Made by a program: the position numbers and the translations under genes | NCBI RefSeq assembly: GCF_039994875.1 | Contig: NZ_CP121196.1 | Coordinates: 1,860,001-1,924,000, forward strand | Length of the DNA: 64,000 bases | Direction: 5' to 3' | From: Telmatobacter sp. DSM 110680 | GTDB lineage: Bacteria; Acidobacteriota; Terriglobia; Terriglobales; Acidobacteriaceae | Shown here: positions 12,228-19,148 of the stretch, piece after piece | Layout: each line of letters starts with the position of its first letter | How positions within the stretch are numbered: position 1 is the stretch's first letter | Notes under the pieces: generated by a model | What the model was told of the DNA's origin: nothing | Database searches by the model: none | The model's input: only the letters and a program-made list of their open reading frames with translations

Positions 12228-12605
12228 CTAAACCCCTACCGGCAGCAGGGGTAAGCCACCCTGCTCTCTGCCTTCGGCAACGATTGCGTCAAGGTGGGTC
12301 AATACTTCCGGGACCGACACGACATAGATTTCTCTACCCGCGTCGTAACCATCCTCGATCAATTGCTTCAGGTGCCGGCCGGCAATTTGGACGGCAAGTT
12401 GGTCGGTTATAACCTTGCCGGAGCGCTGCTTCTGTTCCAGCCATGCGGTACACGGCAGCGCTATCCACATTGGCTTTCCGTTTACATTGAATCGCACGTC
12501 GACGGCGTCGGCGTGACGCGTGGCAATCGCCACAATGTTGGCCTTCCACGAGCAGTGAAGGTCTTCTCCGCTCCAGCGGTCGGTTACATGGAAGTCTTCG
12601 TACAT
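12228..12605 (-). CDS. Conserved-looking hypothetical protein
   Basis: A 125-residue acidic, soluble protein without signal peptide or TM. I do not recognise the family. The central part, DVRFNVNGKPMWIALPCTAW, alternates strand-like segments, and the C-terminal half is helical. The ribosome site ahead of ATG 12605 is weak. It converges on the ADOP gene and stands alone. Composition is protein-like and no better frame exists on the other strand, so I keep it with moderate confidence. Confidence 0.55.
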   Translation of the reverse strand: MYEDFHVTDRWSGEDLHCSWKANIVAIATRHADAVDVRFNVNGKPMWIALPCTAWLEQKQRSGKVITDQLAVQIAGRHLKQLIEDGYDAGREIYVVSVPEVLTHLDAIVAEGREQGGLPLLPVGV

Positions 12606-12766
12606 GCAACTAGCCTAACGTTCCTATCGTGTAGGCGGCAAGTGAAGCGGTCACGTCTGGTGGCGCTGTTCATTTCACACTGGTAAACTAGTAGGGTTGC
12701 AGTGGCTGTGCCCCCACCTGTACGGACCCGCCTGCAAGTTGATCGAAGCGAAGGACAAAACACCCC

Positions 12767-13474
12767 GTGGATACACAGACTCGTCATGCCCTGAAGGGCG
12801 ACAAATTTGCCCAGGCTACCAAAACCAGCGTTAATTGGGTTTCCGGTCATCGCAGCAATGTTATGCAATGGGCTATTTCGGCTGCGGTGGTTCTGGTTGT
12901 GGGCGTCGCATTGATCGTCCTCTGGAACGTACGGGAGACGGCTGCGGAAGCTGCTCTCGGATCGGCATTGGACACCTATGCTGCGCCTTTGGCGATGCCC
13001 GGCCAACCGGCGCAGAGCGGAGTTTACGCTACTTCGGCAGATCGTTCGAAAGCGGCAAATCAGCAGTTTCAAGCGGTTACTGACAAATATGGCTGGCTTC
13101 CCGAGGGCGCCAAGGCGCGCTACTTTACAGGCGTTACTGACCAGGAACTGGGCCAGACCTCGGCTGCCGAAACTGAATTGAAGAAGGTTGCAGGTTCTTG
13201 GAACCGCAATCTTGCGAATCTTGCCAAAGTGGCTCTTGCTTCGATCTATCACCAGACAAATCGCGACCAGCAGGCTATCGACCTTTATAACGAGATCATT
13301 GCCAAGCCTTCGGATACGGTTACCGCCGGGACAGCTCAGTTGGATCTGGCCGATCTGTACGCTGCGACCGGTAAGCAGGATCAGGCGCGGGCATTGTGGG
13401 CCAAATTGAAGGATTCCGACAAGGACGGTGCCGCAGGTTCCATAGCCGCACAGAAGCTTACGGGCAAAGAGTAG
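12767..13474 (+). CDS. Membrane-anchored TPR protein (YfgM-like)
   Basis: The 235-residue protein has a short basic N-terminus, one TM (about 35-54, AISAAVVLVVGVALIVLW), then a periplasmic helical domain with TPR-like units (AKVALASIYHQTNRDQQAIDLYNEI, LDLADLYAATGKQDQARALW). Size and layout match the YfgM/TPR_21 family, an ancillary factor at the SecYEG translocon and periplasmic chaperone network. The start is GTG 12767 with AAGGA about 12 bases upstream. The family match is by architecture, so the specific YfgM role is an inference. Confidence 0.75.
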   Translation: MDTQTRHALKGDKFAQATKTSVNWVSGHRSNVMQWAISAAVVLVVGVALIVLWNVRETAAEAALGSALDTYAAPLAMPGQPAQSGVYATSADRSKAANQQFQAVTDKYGWLPEGAKARYFTGVTDQELGQTSAAETELKKVAGSWNRNLANLAKVALASIYHQTNRDQQAIDLYNEIIAKPSDTVTAGTAQLDLADLYAATGKQDQARALWAKLKDSDKDGAAGSIAAQKLTGKE

Positions 13475-13565
13475 AAGAGTTCGATTCAGAATGGCGGCAT
13501 GGCCGGGGCTCTCCAGGAGCCTGAATATCTGAGCGTTTTGTCGTGCCACTGCGTCTGGTGTCTGT

Positions 13566-14159
13566 ATGAGCGCAAGCCAGACCCTAATCCCAGGTTGGAT
13601 GGAGATCGTCGAGAGCGCCGTGCAAGACGAAGCCCGCCAGCGCGCACAGGACGAGGCACTGGCCGCGCTGGTCGACCAATATGCCAACACGCTCTTTCGT
13701 GTCGCCTTCTCCGTCCTTCGCAACCAATCTGACGCTGAAGATGCGGTGCAGGAAGCCTTTCTGCGGGTGATGCGCCATCGCGAAACCCTGGGCGAAATTC
13801 GCGACCATCGTGTCTGGCTCATCCGCATTGTGTGGAACATTGTGCTGGACCGCAAGCGTCGCGCCAAGACGCGTCCGGAAACCGACGATATTGCCGAACT
13901 CGGGCGCGTCCTGCCTGCATCTGGACTGACTGCGGAACAGCGCGCGGCGGCTGCACAACATCACGCTCGCGTAGTTGCATGTGTCGAGAAGTTACCCGCT
14001 CGCGAACGCGAGGTGATGATGCTCTCCGCTTTCGAAGAACTGTCGAGCGTGGAAATCGCCGAGGTGCTGGACGTAACGGAGTCGAGCGTTCGTTCCCGTC
14101 TCTTTCGCGCCCGCAATCTATTGGCAGAACTGCTCCAACATCCGAGGAGTACCCGATGA
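13566..14159 (+). CDS. ECF-type RNA polymerase sigma factor
   Basis: A 197-residue sigma-70 family protein with region 2 (about 35-100: LVDQYANTLFRVAFSVLRN, DAEDAVQEAFLRV, VWLIRIVWNIVLDRKR) and region 4 (about 135-190: LPAREREVMMLSAFEELSSVEIAEVLDVTESSVRSRLFRAR). Regions 1 and 3 are absent, as in ECF factors. The start ATG 13566 is the first in frame; an N-terminal extension of about 30 residues precedes region 2. The stop overlaps the start of the next gene by four bases (ATGA), the typical link to a cognate anti-sigma. Confidence 0.95.
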   Translation: MSASQTLIPGWMEIVESAVQDEARQRAQDEALAALVDQYANTLFRVAFSVLRNQSDAEDAVQEAFLRVMRHRETLGEIRDHRVWLIRIVWNIVLDRKRRAKTRPETDDIAELGRVLPASGLTAEQRAAAAQHHARVVACVEKLPAREREVMMLSAFEELSSVEIAEVLDVTESSVRSRLFRARNLLAELLQHPRSTR

Positions 14160-14662
14160 GTTTCTCAACACAAAACGATGGCGATCGAAGTGCTCGCGTG
14201 GTGGACGCTGAGCAGACGTTACGCCTGATTGCTATGCTGCCAGCCCCAGAAGGCGTTGGCGACCGGGTCAAGGATCGTCTGCGTGTGGCTCCTCGCAAAT
14301 CTGGAGTCATTTCGTGGCCAATTTCAACAACCGGTGCGCGCTGGACCCAATTCGCTCCGATGCGGGCTGCCGCTGCCGCTGCAATCGTACTGGTGGTCGC
14401 GGGGGGAGCATGGGAAGTCTATGCGCATATTCGGATTGCGCCGGAGCCCTCTGCTGAAGCCACACCTCAACTGGTAAACGGAAGCAGAGGCGGACTCTCT
14501 ACTGCGGGCGCGGTGCGGAAACCGCAGACGATGGATGGGCTGGTCGTTGCCGTCCCTGCGAGCGGGGAGCGGAAATCCGACCCGGAGATTCTGACGACAA
14601 GATCCCTCGGCGCGAAGGCATCTGACACGAGAAATAAATCAGTTCGATTGACACCCAGGTAG
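14156..14662 (+). CDS. Putative membrane partner or anti-sigma protein of the ECF factor
   Basis: A 168-residue protein with one central TM segment (about residues 63-81, MRAAAAAAIVLVVAGGAWEVY), a short cytoplasmic N-terminus and a Ser/Thr/Pro-rich C-terminus outside. ATG 14156 has GAGGAG six bases upstream and overlaps the sigma stop. Position and topology suggest a role in controlling the sigma factor, but the N-terminus shows no HxxxCxxC zinc anti-sigma motif, so this is an inference. It could also be an unrelated small membrane protein. Confidence 0.7.
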   Translation: MSFSTQNDGDRSARVVDAEQTLRLIAMLPAPEGVGDRVKDRLRVAPRKSGVISWPISTTGARWTQFAPMRAAAAAAIVLVVAGGAWEVYAHIRIAPEPSAEATPQLVNGSRGGLSTAGAVRKPQTMDGLVVAVPASGERKSDPEILTTRSLGAKASDTRNKSVRLTPR

Positions 14663-14675
14663 ATTGGCCGCCGGT

Positions 14676-15020
14676 CTATTGATCTGACATCAATGCGCGG
14701 ATCAGCATGCCGAGCAGCGCCAGGATCAACGCGGCCCAGAAGGCCGGAATCCATCCATACACTACAAAGCCACTCACGATCTTTGAGGCCAGCAAAATCA
14801 TCGCGGCATTGATGACGAGCAGGAACACTCCAAAGGTCACGATGGCGAAGGGGAACGTGATGACTTTCAGAATGAATCCGAGTGTTGCATTCAGGACCCC
14901 GATGACAAGAGCCGCTACCAGGGCTGACTGGATGTCGTTGACGTAGAATCCCGGAACAACGTTTGTAGCTACCATGAGCGCAATCGCGCTTAACACCCAG
15001 TGGATGATTGCTCGAAACAT
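14676..15020 (-). CDS. YvlD/phage-holin-IV-like four-TM membrane protein
   Basis: The 114-residue protein has four TM helices and the family landmarks VVPGFYVNDIQSALVAALVIG, LGFILKVITFPFAIVTFG and a last helix with ALILALLGMLIRAL. It belongs to the family often labelled 'phage holin family protein' (YvlD-type), which in free-living bacteria is usually a housekeeping envelope protein rather than a phage gene. ATG 15020 has GGGGAG about nine bases upstream; the longer frame starting at 15110 adds a basic tail without a ribosome site. It converges with the ECF unit. Confidence 0.85.
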   Translation of the reverse strand: MFRAIIHWVLSAIALMVATNVVPGFYVNDIQSALVAALVIGVLNATLGFILKVITFPFAIVTFGVFLLVINAAMILLASKIVSGFVVYGWIPAFWAALILALLGMLIRALMSDQ

Positions 15021-15204
15021 CTTGCGCTGTTCTCCCCGAGGTTGCCGTCGGTATTTCGGATACAGGAGCGTTACTGTGTTGGTATGCATCATATCGCGGG
15101 AAAACGGCATGCACGATAGATTTGTGCGACGATTCTAGCTAAGCAATCCTGCGAAGTTACGGTCCACGTTCGAGCGCATCGGGTACGAACGGTCAATTCA
15201 TTTC

Positions 15205-16068
15205 ATGTACAAACGTAATCATTCCTTTCTACTTGGCGGAACGTTTCTTTCGGTTGCGTTTCTCGTGGCGGTCGGTCAGCAGCCGGCTCAGGCGCCGCTT
15301 CCGGACATTCGTCAGCTGATGCGCGAAGTTCAGGAGCATCAGAGGCAACTCGATCAAATCCGCGAAAACTACACATACACCTCCTACCAGGTAGTCCAAG
15401 ACATCGATAGCAATGGACAGGTGAAGAAGACTGAGTCTTCAGAATTCGAAGACTTTTTTGTCAACGGACACATAATTGAACGCAAGGTCAAAGCAAACGA
15501 TAAGACGCTCGATGAACACGACCAGGAGAAGGAAACAGAGCGCGTCACAAAATTGGTGGAGAGGGCGGAGAAGACTCCCCGCGGACAGCCACTTGATGGC
15601 CCCAGCATCAGCATCAGTCGGGTTCTGGAAATCATGGATGTGAGCAACGAGCGCCGGGAACTCTACCGAAACGATCCCACCATAGTTTTCGATTTTGTTG
15701 GTCGCCGAGACGCGAAGACGCACGGATTCGCGGAAGATGCGTCAAAAAAACTGCAAGGGACCGTCTGGATCGATGAGGCAGATCGCCAGGTGGCGCACCT
15801 TGAAGTGAGGTTCATCGACAACTTTCGGATGGTGGGCGGGATACTGGCAACCGTTCAGAAAGGCTCAAGCTTTCGTTTCGATCAAGCGAAGGTAAATGGC
15901 GAAATCTGGCTGCCTACAGGCGGCGAGGGTACAGTGCAGGCGCGCCTTCTGCTATTCAAAAACCTGCGGCAGCACTTTCGCGAGCGCGATTACGATTACC
16001 AACGCTTTAAGGTTGAAGCACAGCAGCAGCCGAAAGAGGCAAAGACTGCGCCGGCTCAAAAGCCCTGA
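15205..16068 (+). CDS. Secreted protein, possibly LolA-fold
   Basis: A 287-residue protein with a signal peptide (hydrophobic about 8-24, then GQQPAQA) followed by a helical segment (IRQLMREVQEHQRQLDQIREN). The mature part is rich in beta-strand, with repeats such as YTYTSYQVVQDID and LQGTVWIDEADRQVAHLEV. The phrase 'W-I-D ... V-A-H-L-E-V' with later IWLPTGGEG resembles outer-membrane lipoprotein-sorting (LolA/LolB-like) folds seen in acidobacterial secreted proteins. The Pro/Ala/Lys-rich tail ends the chain. Function is not established; no clear ribosome site precedes ATG 15205. Confidence 0.75.
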   Translation: MYKRNHSFLLGGTFLSVAFLVAVGQQPAQAPLPDIRQLMREVQEHQRQLDQIRENYTYTSYQVVQDIDSNGQVKKTESSEFEDFFVNGHIIERKVKANDKTLDEHDQEKETERVTKLVERAEKTPRGQPLDGPSISISRVLEIMDVSNERRELYRNDPTIVFDFVGRRDAKTHGFAEDASKKLQGTVWIDEADRQVAHLEVRFIDNFRMVGGILATVQKGSSFRFDQAKVNGEIWLPTGGEGTVQARLLLFKNLRQHFRERDYDYQRFKVEAQQQPKEAKTAPAQKP

Positions 16069-16092
16069 GTCTCGCTGCGATAGATTGAAAGA

Positions 16093-16356
16093 ATGTTTAT
16101 ACGCAAGCTATCGATACAGCGCATCGACGCAGAGGGCAATCGCCACGCCTGCCCGCTGCACTGGATCGACAACTTCGCGATGCGCAACTTCACCAATGAC
16201 GCGATCTTTGACGACACCCTTCCCCGGGCGGACGGCATTCTGGAGGCAGGGCATCGCGTACCGTTGGACCGCCTGCAGCAGGCAATGGAGGATTGGTTTC
16301 GGCGCAAGGGCTACCTGAGAGCCGAAGATCACGTGGAGATTATCGAGCTTCGTTGA
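16093..16356 (+). CDS. Small conserved-looking hypothetical protein
   Basis: An 87-residue soluble protein with balanced charge and the segments HWIDNFAMRNFTNDAIFDD and MEDWFRRKGYLRAEDHVEII. I do not recognise a family. It begins 24 bases after the secreted protein at 15205 on the same strand, so they may be cotranscribed. A weak GAAAGA precedes ATG 16093. Confidence 0.6.
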   Translation: MFIRKLSIQRIDAEGNRHACPLHWIDNFAMRNFTNDAIFDDTLPRADGILEAGHRVPLDRLQQAMEDWFRRKGYLRAEDHVEIIELR

Positions 16357-16486
16357 TAGCCCCCGTAGTTCTTGCATAAAATATTCATCTTAAAAGAGTT
16401 ACAGAAAGATGCCCGCCGTAAATTACTCTTGCATCTGAGGTTATCCGCAAATTGCTCTGAGGCAATGACTTACGGGCCTTTTGAGG

Positions 16487-16945
16487 TTAAGCAGCGACGC
16501 CGTGGATGGTGCACTGCGGATTCCAAAGGTGAAATTCAGCTTCTCGTCGCGACTTCAGGCTGGCAATTTCCTTGGATCCCGCGTGATCCCAGGCGAGCAA
16601 CTGCCAGGCCGCGTCGTCATATTTCCCGGAGTTGAGATAGGACAGAAGAGTGGACGAGGCGAGGCGGCCTGCGCCGAGGTTGAAAACGAAGTCGACCAAG
16701 GCATCGAATTGACCTTGCGTGAGTGGGCGTTTCACCAGCCTGCAGACGGCGGCTTCTGCGATCGCAATATCGCGGCTTAGAATTGCTTCGCCCTGGGCGA
16801 GGCTAATGCTATCGGGATAGGTCTCACCCGCCGACAGACGGTGTCCGAATCCAATTGTTCTAAATCCCGCTACGTCCGCATAGACGCTGCCGCGAAAGCC
16901 TTCCGATTTCTTCAGTAGTTCAAGTCCAGAGCAACTCAAGTGCAT
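16487..16945 (-). CDS. T4-type lysozyme (GH24), orphan
   Basis: A 152-residue protein matching phage endolysins of glycoside hydrolase family 24, which cleave peptidoglycan between MurNAc and GlcNAc. The catalytic triad is intact and correctly spaced: E15, D24 and T30 (E-x8-D-x5-T in SEGFRGSVYADVAGFRTIGF). Conserved LTQGQFDALVDFVFNLG and the C-terminal SRREAEFHLW are also present. There is no signal peptide, so export would need a holin or lysis. ATG 16945 has GGAAGGAAG upstream; the frame from 17005 adds 20 residues without a site. No other phage genes surround it. Confidence 0.9.
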   Translation of the reverse strand: MHLSCSGLELLKKSEGFRGSVYADVAGFRTIGFGHRLSAGETYPDSISLAQGEAILSRDIAIAEAAVCRLVKRPLTQGQFDALVDFVFNLGAGRLASSTLLSYLNSGKYDDAAWQLLAWDHAGSKEIASLKSRREAEFHLWNPQCTIHGVAA

Positions 16946-17053
16946 AGCTTCTTCCTTCCAATGAGAAAGACCGCCATCCGCGTCGGAATGCGGTCGGCGG
17001 TCCACTTTTCAAAGGCTAACAATATCTCTGAATTAACCTGCAAATCGTAGCGA

Positions 17054-17584
17054 CTAATGTGTCTCTGTCGGCAATTTTCCTGTAACTCGCTGAAAATCAA
17101 TGAGGATATTTTGCAGAGCCTGGTCGAAGTTGCGGTCGTGGGTCTTCTGCTTGAGGGCAACTTCTATTGACTCGGTCAGCGTCCAGAGAATGTAGTGGGT
17201 CTTTCGGTCGTAGATCCTGAGGCGAAACATAGGGACCGGGTCAGAGGCGCCGTTCTGCTTATTCCCGCTGGATGGACCGTTGGGTGCGATGAGCTGGAGT
17301 TCCAGCACCAGATCCGCGCCTGATGGATCGGACACCAGATCGAACTGGCCGGTCGATTTCAAAGCGGCAAAGAACTGGGTATATCCACGATCAGGGTCGC
17401 CGCTGAAGGGTTGAGGAAACAATCCGCTATCGGCTCCTGCGTTGGACACAAAAATCCTTTTCGCGGCGGTGACCGCTGGAGGGACCGGACTGTTCTGGTC
17501 GTAATGACCCTGTGAGGCTGCCAAGACGGCAGACAAACACAAAACCGCAGCCGATGTGCGGAGTACTAAACCTCTGACTTTCAA
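17054..17584 (-). CDS. Secreted protein of unknown function
   Basis: A 176-residue protein with a signal peptide (VLRTSAAVLCLSAVLAASQG). The mature domain starts with AAKRIFVSNAGADSGLF, continues with a helix (GYTQFFAALKSTGQFDLVSD) and strands ADLVLELQL and MFRLRIYDRKTHYILWTLTE. This alternation resembles small periplasmic nucleotide-free alpha/beta folds of the DUF4136/CsgG-adjacent type, but I cannot assign the family. The start is TTG 17584: AGGAGG lies seven bases upstream, whereas the first ATG (17659) has none. Confidence 0.7.
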   Translation of the reverse strand: MKVRGLVLRTSAAVLCLSAVLAASQGHYDQNSPVPPAVTAAKRIFVSNAGADSGLFPQPFSGDPDRGYTQFFAALKSTGQFDLVSDPSGADLVLELQLIAPNGPSSGNKQNGASDPVPMFRLRIYDRKTHYILWTLTESIEVALKQKTHDRNFDQALQNILIDFQRVTGKLPTETH

Positions 17585-17907
17585 TGAGATTCCTCCTCTT
17601 GCGACTTCTTTCTCAGAGGAGACGGTTGTAGTTGGACGAAGGTTACTATCCCACTGCAACTTTGCTGTGTTAGTCTTTGCGACTTCAGGGATCTGCGTAC
17701 GTTTCCGGGCCCTGGATGAAGGCTTAGGTCGCTTCTACTGTAGGGGAGTCAAAAGGGGCAGAAAAGGCGAGCTGCATGGCGATTATTGCGCCGCCCAAGA
17801 CGCGTTGATTCAGGGGCTTACAAGGCGTACCACAACCTGAGTAAATGTCAAGGGATTTTTGCCCGCATCTGATTGAATTTATTGGAGGATACTGGCCGTA
17901 AGGCTGG
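17585..17907. other. Intergenic region before rlpA
   Basis: About 330 bases between the divergent secreted-protein and rlpA genes. Apart from the ribosome site of the former and the -10-like box of the latter, I see no further feature. Confidence 0.5.
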
Positions 17908-17913
17908 TAAAAT
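17908..17913 (+). promoter_or_regulatory. -10 box directly ahead of rlpA
   Basis: TAAAAT lies six bases before ATG 17920, so transcription would begin at or next to the start codon, giving a leaderless mRNA. The -35 side (TTGGAG, 20 bp upstream) is weak. Confidence 0.4.
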
Positions 17914-17919
17914 CAGAGG

Positions 17920-18471
17920 ATGCTTATTCGACCAAAAGCAACCAACATGAACCCCAAAAAGCCGCTGCCGTTCTGGCTGCTTGTGGGGACTTCCTGCGTG
18001 GCACTGGCCGGGGTTCTGGGAACCATTTCCACCCGAACAGTGCAGGCGGATGCTCGGCTGCAAAGGCCAATGGCAGCACCTCAGCCGGTGGCCGCAACGG
18101 CGACACCAGCACTGAGCGCCACCCCGCAACCAGCTTTGAAAACTCACGGCAAAATCTACCGCGGAATTGCGTCGTGGTACGGTTCGGTCTTCAATGGACG
18201 GAAGACTGCAAGCGGCGAGACATTCGACATGAACGCGATGACGGCGTGCCATCCAACTCTGCCCTTTGGCAGCGTGGTGAGGGTGGTGAACCTGCGGAAC
18301 CGGAAGTCGGTGATTGTGCGCATCACAGACCGCGGCGATCTAGGGAGCGGTAATGGACGCATCATCGATCTTTCTTATGGCGCAGCGGAGAAACTCCACA
18401 TGACACAATCCGGTCTGGCACGGGTTTCGATCGAGGTGCTCGCACTGGGGCATTCTGGGACCAGCGACTAG
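17920..18471 (+). CDS. rlpA: RlpA-family septal ring lytic transglycosylase-like protein
   Basis: This 183-residue exported protein has an N-terminal TM or signal anchor (about 17-39), a Pro/Ala/Thr-rich linker and a C-terminal double-psi beta-barrel (about 80-175). The barrel has the RlpA signature ASWYGSVFNGRKTASGETF, TACHPTLPFGSVVRVVN and ITDRGDL followed by GRIIDLSYGAAEKL. RlpA cleaves peptidoglycan strands lacking stem peptides at the division septum. There is no SPOR domain and no lipobox. ATG 17920 is kept because a TAAAAT box fits a leaderless start there; an internal ATG at 17947 is possible. Confidence 0.88.
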   Translation: MLIRPKATNMNPKKPLPFWLLVGTSCVALAGVLGTISTRTVQADARLQRPMAAPQPVAATATPALSATPQPALKTHGKIYRGIASWYGSVFNGRKTASGETFDMNAMTACHPTLPFGSVVRVVNLRNRKSVIVRITDRGDLGSGNGRIIDLSYGAAEKLHMTQSGLARVSIEVLALGHSGTSD

Positions 18472-18495
18472 AGGCGAACAGGATTCGAAAAACTG

Positions 18496-18520
18496 GGGTC
18501 AGCGCATTGCGCTGGCCCTT
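18496..18520 (+). terminator. Terminator-like hairpin after rlpA
   Basis: A 10-bp stem (18496-18505 with 18509-18518, one G-U pair) has the three-base loop ATT and is followed by TT. The core CAGCGC-ATT-GCG recurs in the hairpin at 20930-20956. Confidence 0.65.
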
Positions 18521-18547
18521 TCCATTTCTACGCACCCTTATGAAATG

Positions 18548-18784
18548 TTAGGCGGGCTTGATCGGAGTTCGATCGCGCCCCGATTGGAACGTCCTGAACC
18601 CCACCATACCTACCAGAACGAGAAGCGACACGCAGGTTGCCAGACCCAAGGCCATACCCGCCAGAAGAAAAATCAGCCCGTTCCCTCCGCAAGGACCCAC
18701 GCCGCCGATGTCTGCTGCGACGAAGCAGAGAGCGCAAGCTGAAGCCAGTCCGGCTGTCCCGATCCCCACTTGCGAGATGCGCAT
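18548..18784 (-). CDS. Small two-TM membrane protein
   Basis: A 78-residue protein with two hydrophobic segments (about 8-27 and 36-63) and cysteine-bearing N-terminal helices (SACALCFVAADIGGVGPCGG), then a basic tail RTFQSGRDRTPIKP. I do not recognise the family. No Shine-Dalgarno precedes ATG 18784, but TATAAT lies five bases upstream, so it may be leaderless. It is convergent with rlpA. Real but modestly supported. Confidence 0.5.
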   Translation of the reverse strand: MRISQVGIGTAGLASACALCFVAADIGGVGPCGGNGLIFLLAGMALGLATCVSLLVLVGMVGFRTFQSGRDRTPIKPA

Positions 18785-18789
18785 GCGAA

Positions 18790-18795
18790 ATTATA
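18790..18795 (-). promoter_or_regulatory. Consensus -10 box ahead of the small membrane protein
   Basis: Perfect TATAAT on the minus strand, five bases upstream of the ATG at 18784. No clear -35 is seen, so confidence is limited. Confidence 0.35.
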
Positions 18796-18978
18796 ACGAC
18801 GCCAGGAATGGATAAGGACCTGAAGGCGCCGATCCTAGTTTTCAACTCAAGCGTCCTCATCGTTGAGGACGGGGACTGGGGTTGGCAAAGTAAAACTCAG
18901 AAGCGCGAATCAAGCCGGGCAACAAATTATCGAGAGATGCCGCGAATGCTCCGTTTTTTGTGGCTAGCTGTGTTTTGC

Positions 18979-19005
18979 TTGACAGCGAATCGGGGCGAGG
19001 ATAAT
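18979..19005 (+). promoter_or_regulatory. Candidate promoter of the secreted 577-residue protein
   Basis: TTGACA (18979-18984) and GATAAT (19000-19005) are separated by 15 bp, shorter than ideal. It lies in the 364-base region 18785-19148, where I see no supported gene; the long frames there have no ribosome site. Confidence 0.4.
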
Positions 19006-19148
19006 CTTCAGCATCGTTCGTCGCAAGCTCATCAAGCTCATCTCCCTTCCCCAACGAAGACCGAAAATCAGGCTGCCAGACCAGGGATTCGAGGTTACGC
19101 GCGGACGTTTTGTCCCCAGCAAGTCTCATCTCAGCGAAGGAGATCTTC

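Noticed and set aside
12584..13867. 427-residue minus-strand reading frame
   Set aside because: It lies antisense to the TPR and sigma-factor genes, is full of Arg/Ser without any recognisable domain and has no ribosome site; it is a product of high GC content.
14676..16945. Prophage remnant (holin-like protein plus lysozyme)
   Set aside because: No integrase, structural or replication genes and no attachment-site repeats were found. YvlD-type proteins are common chromosomal genes, so I report only the orphan lysozyme.
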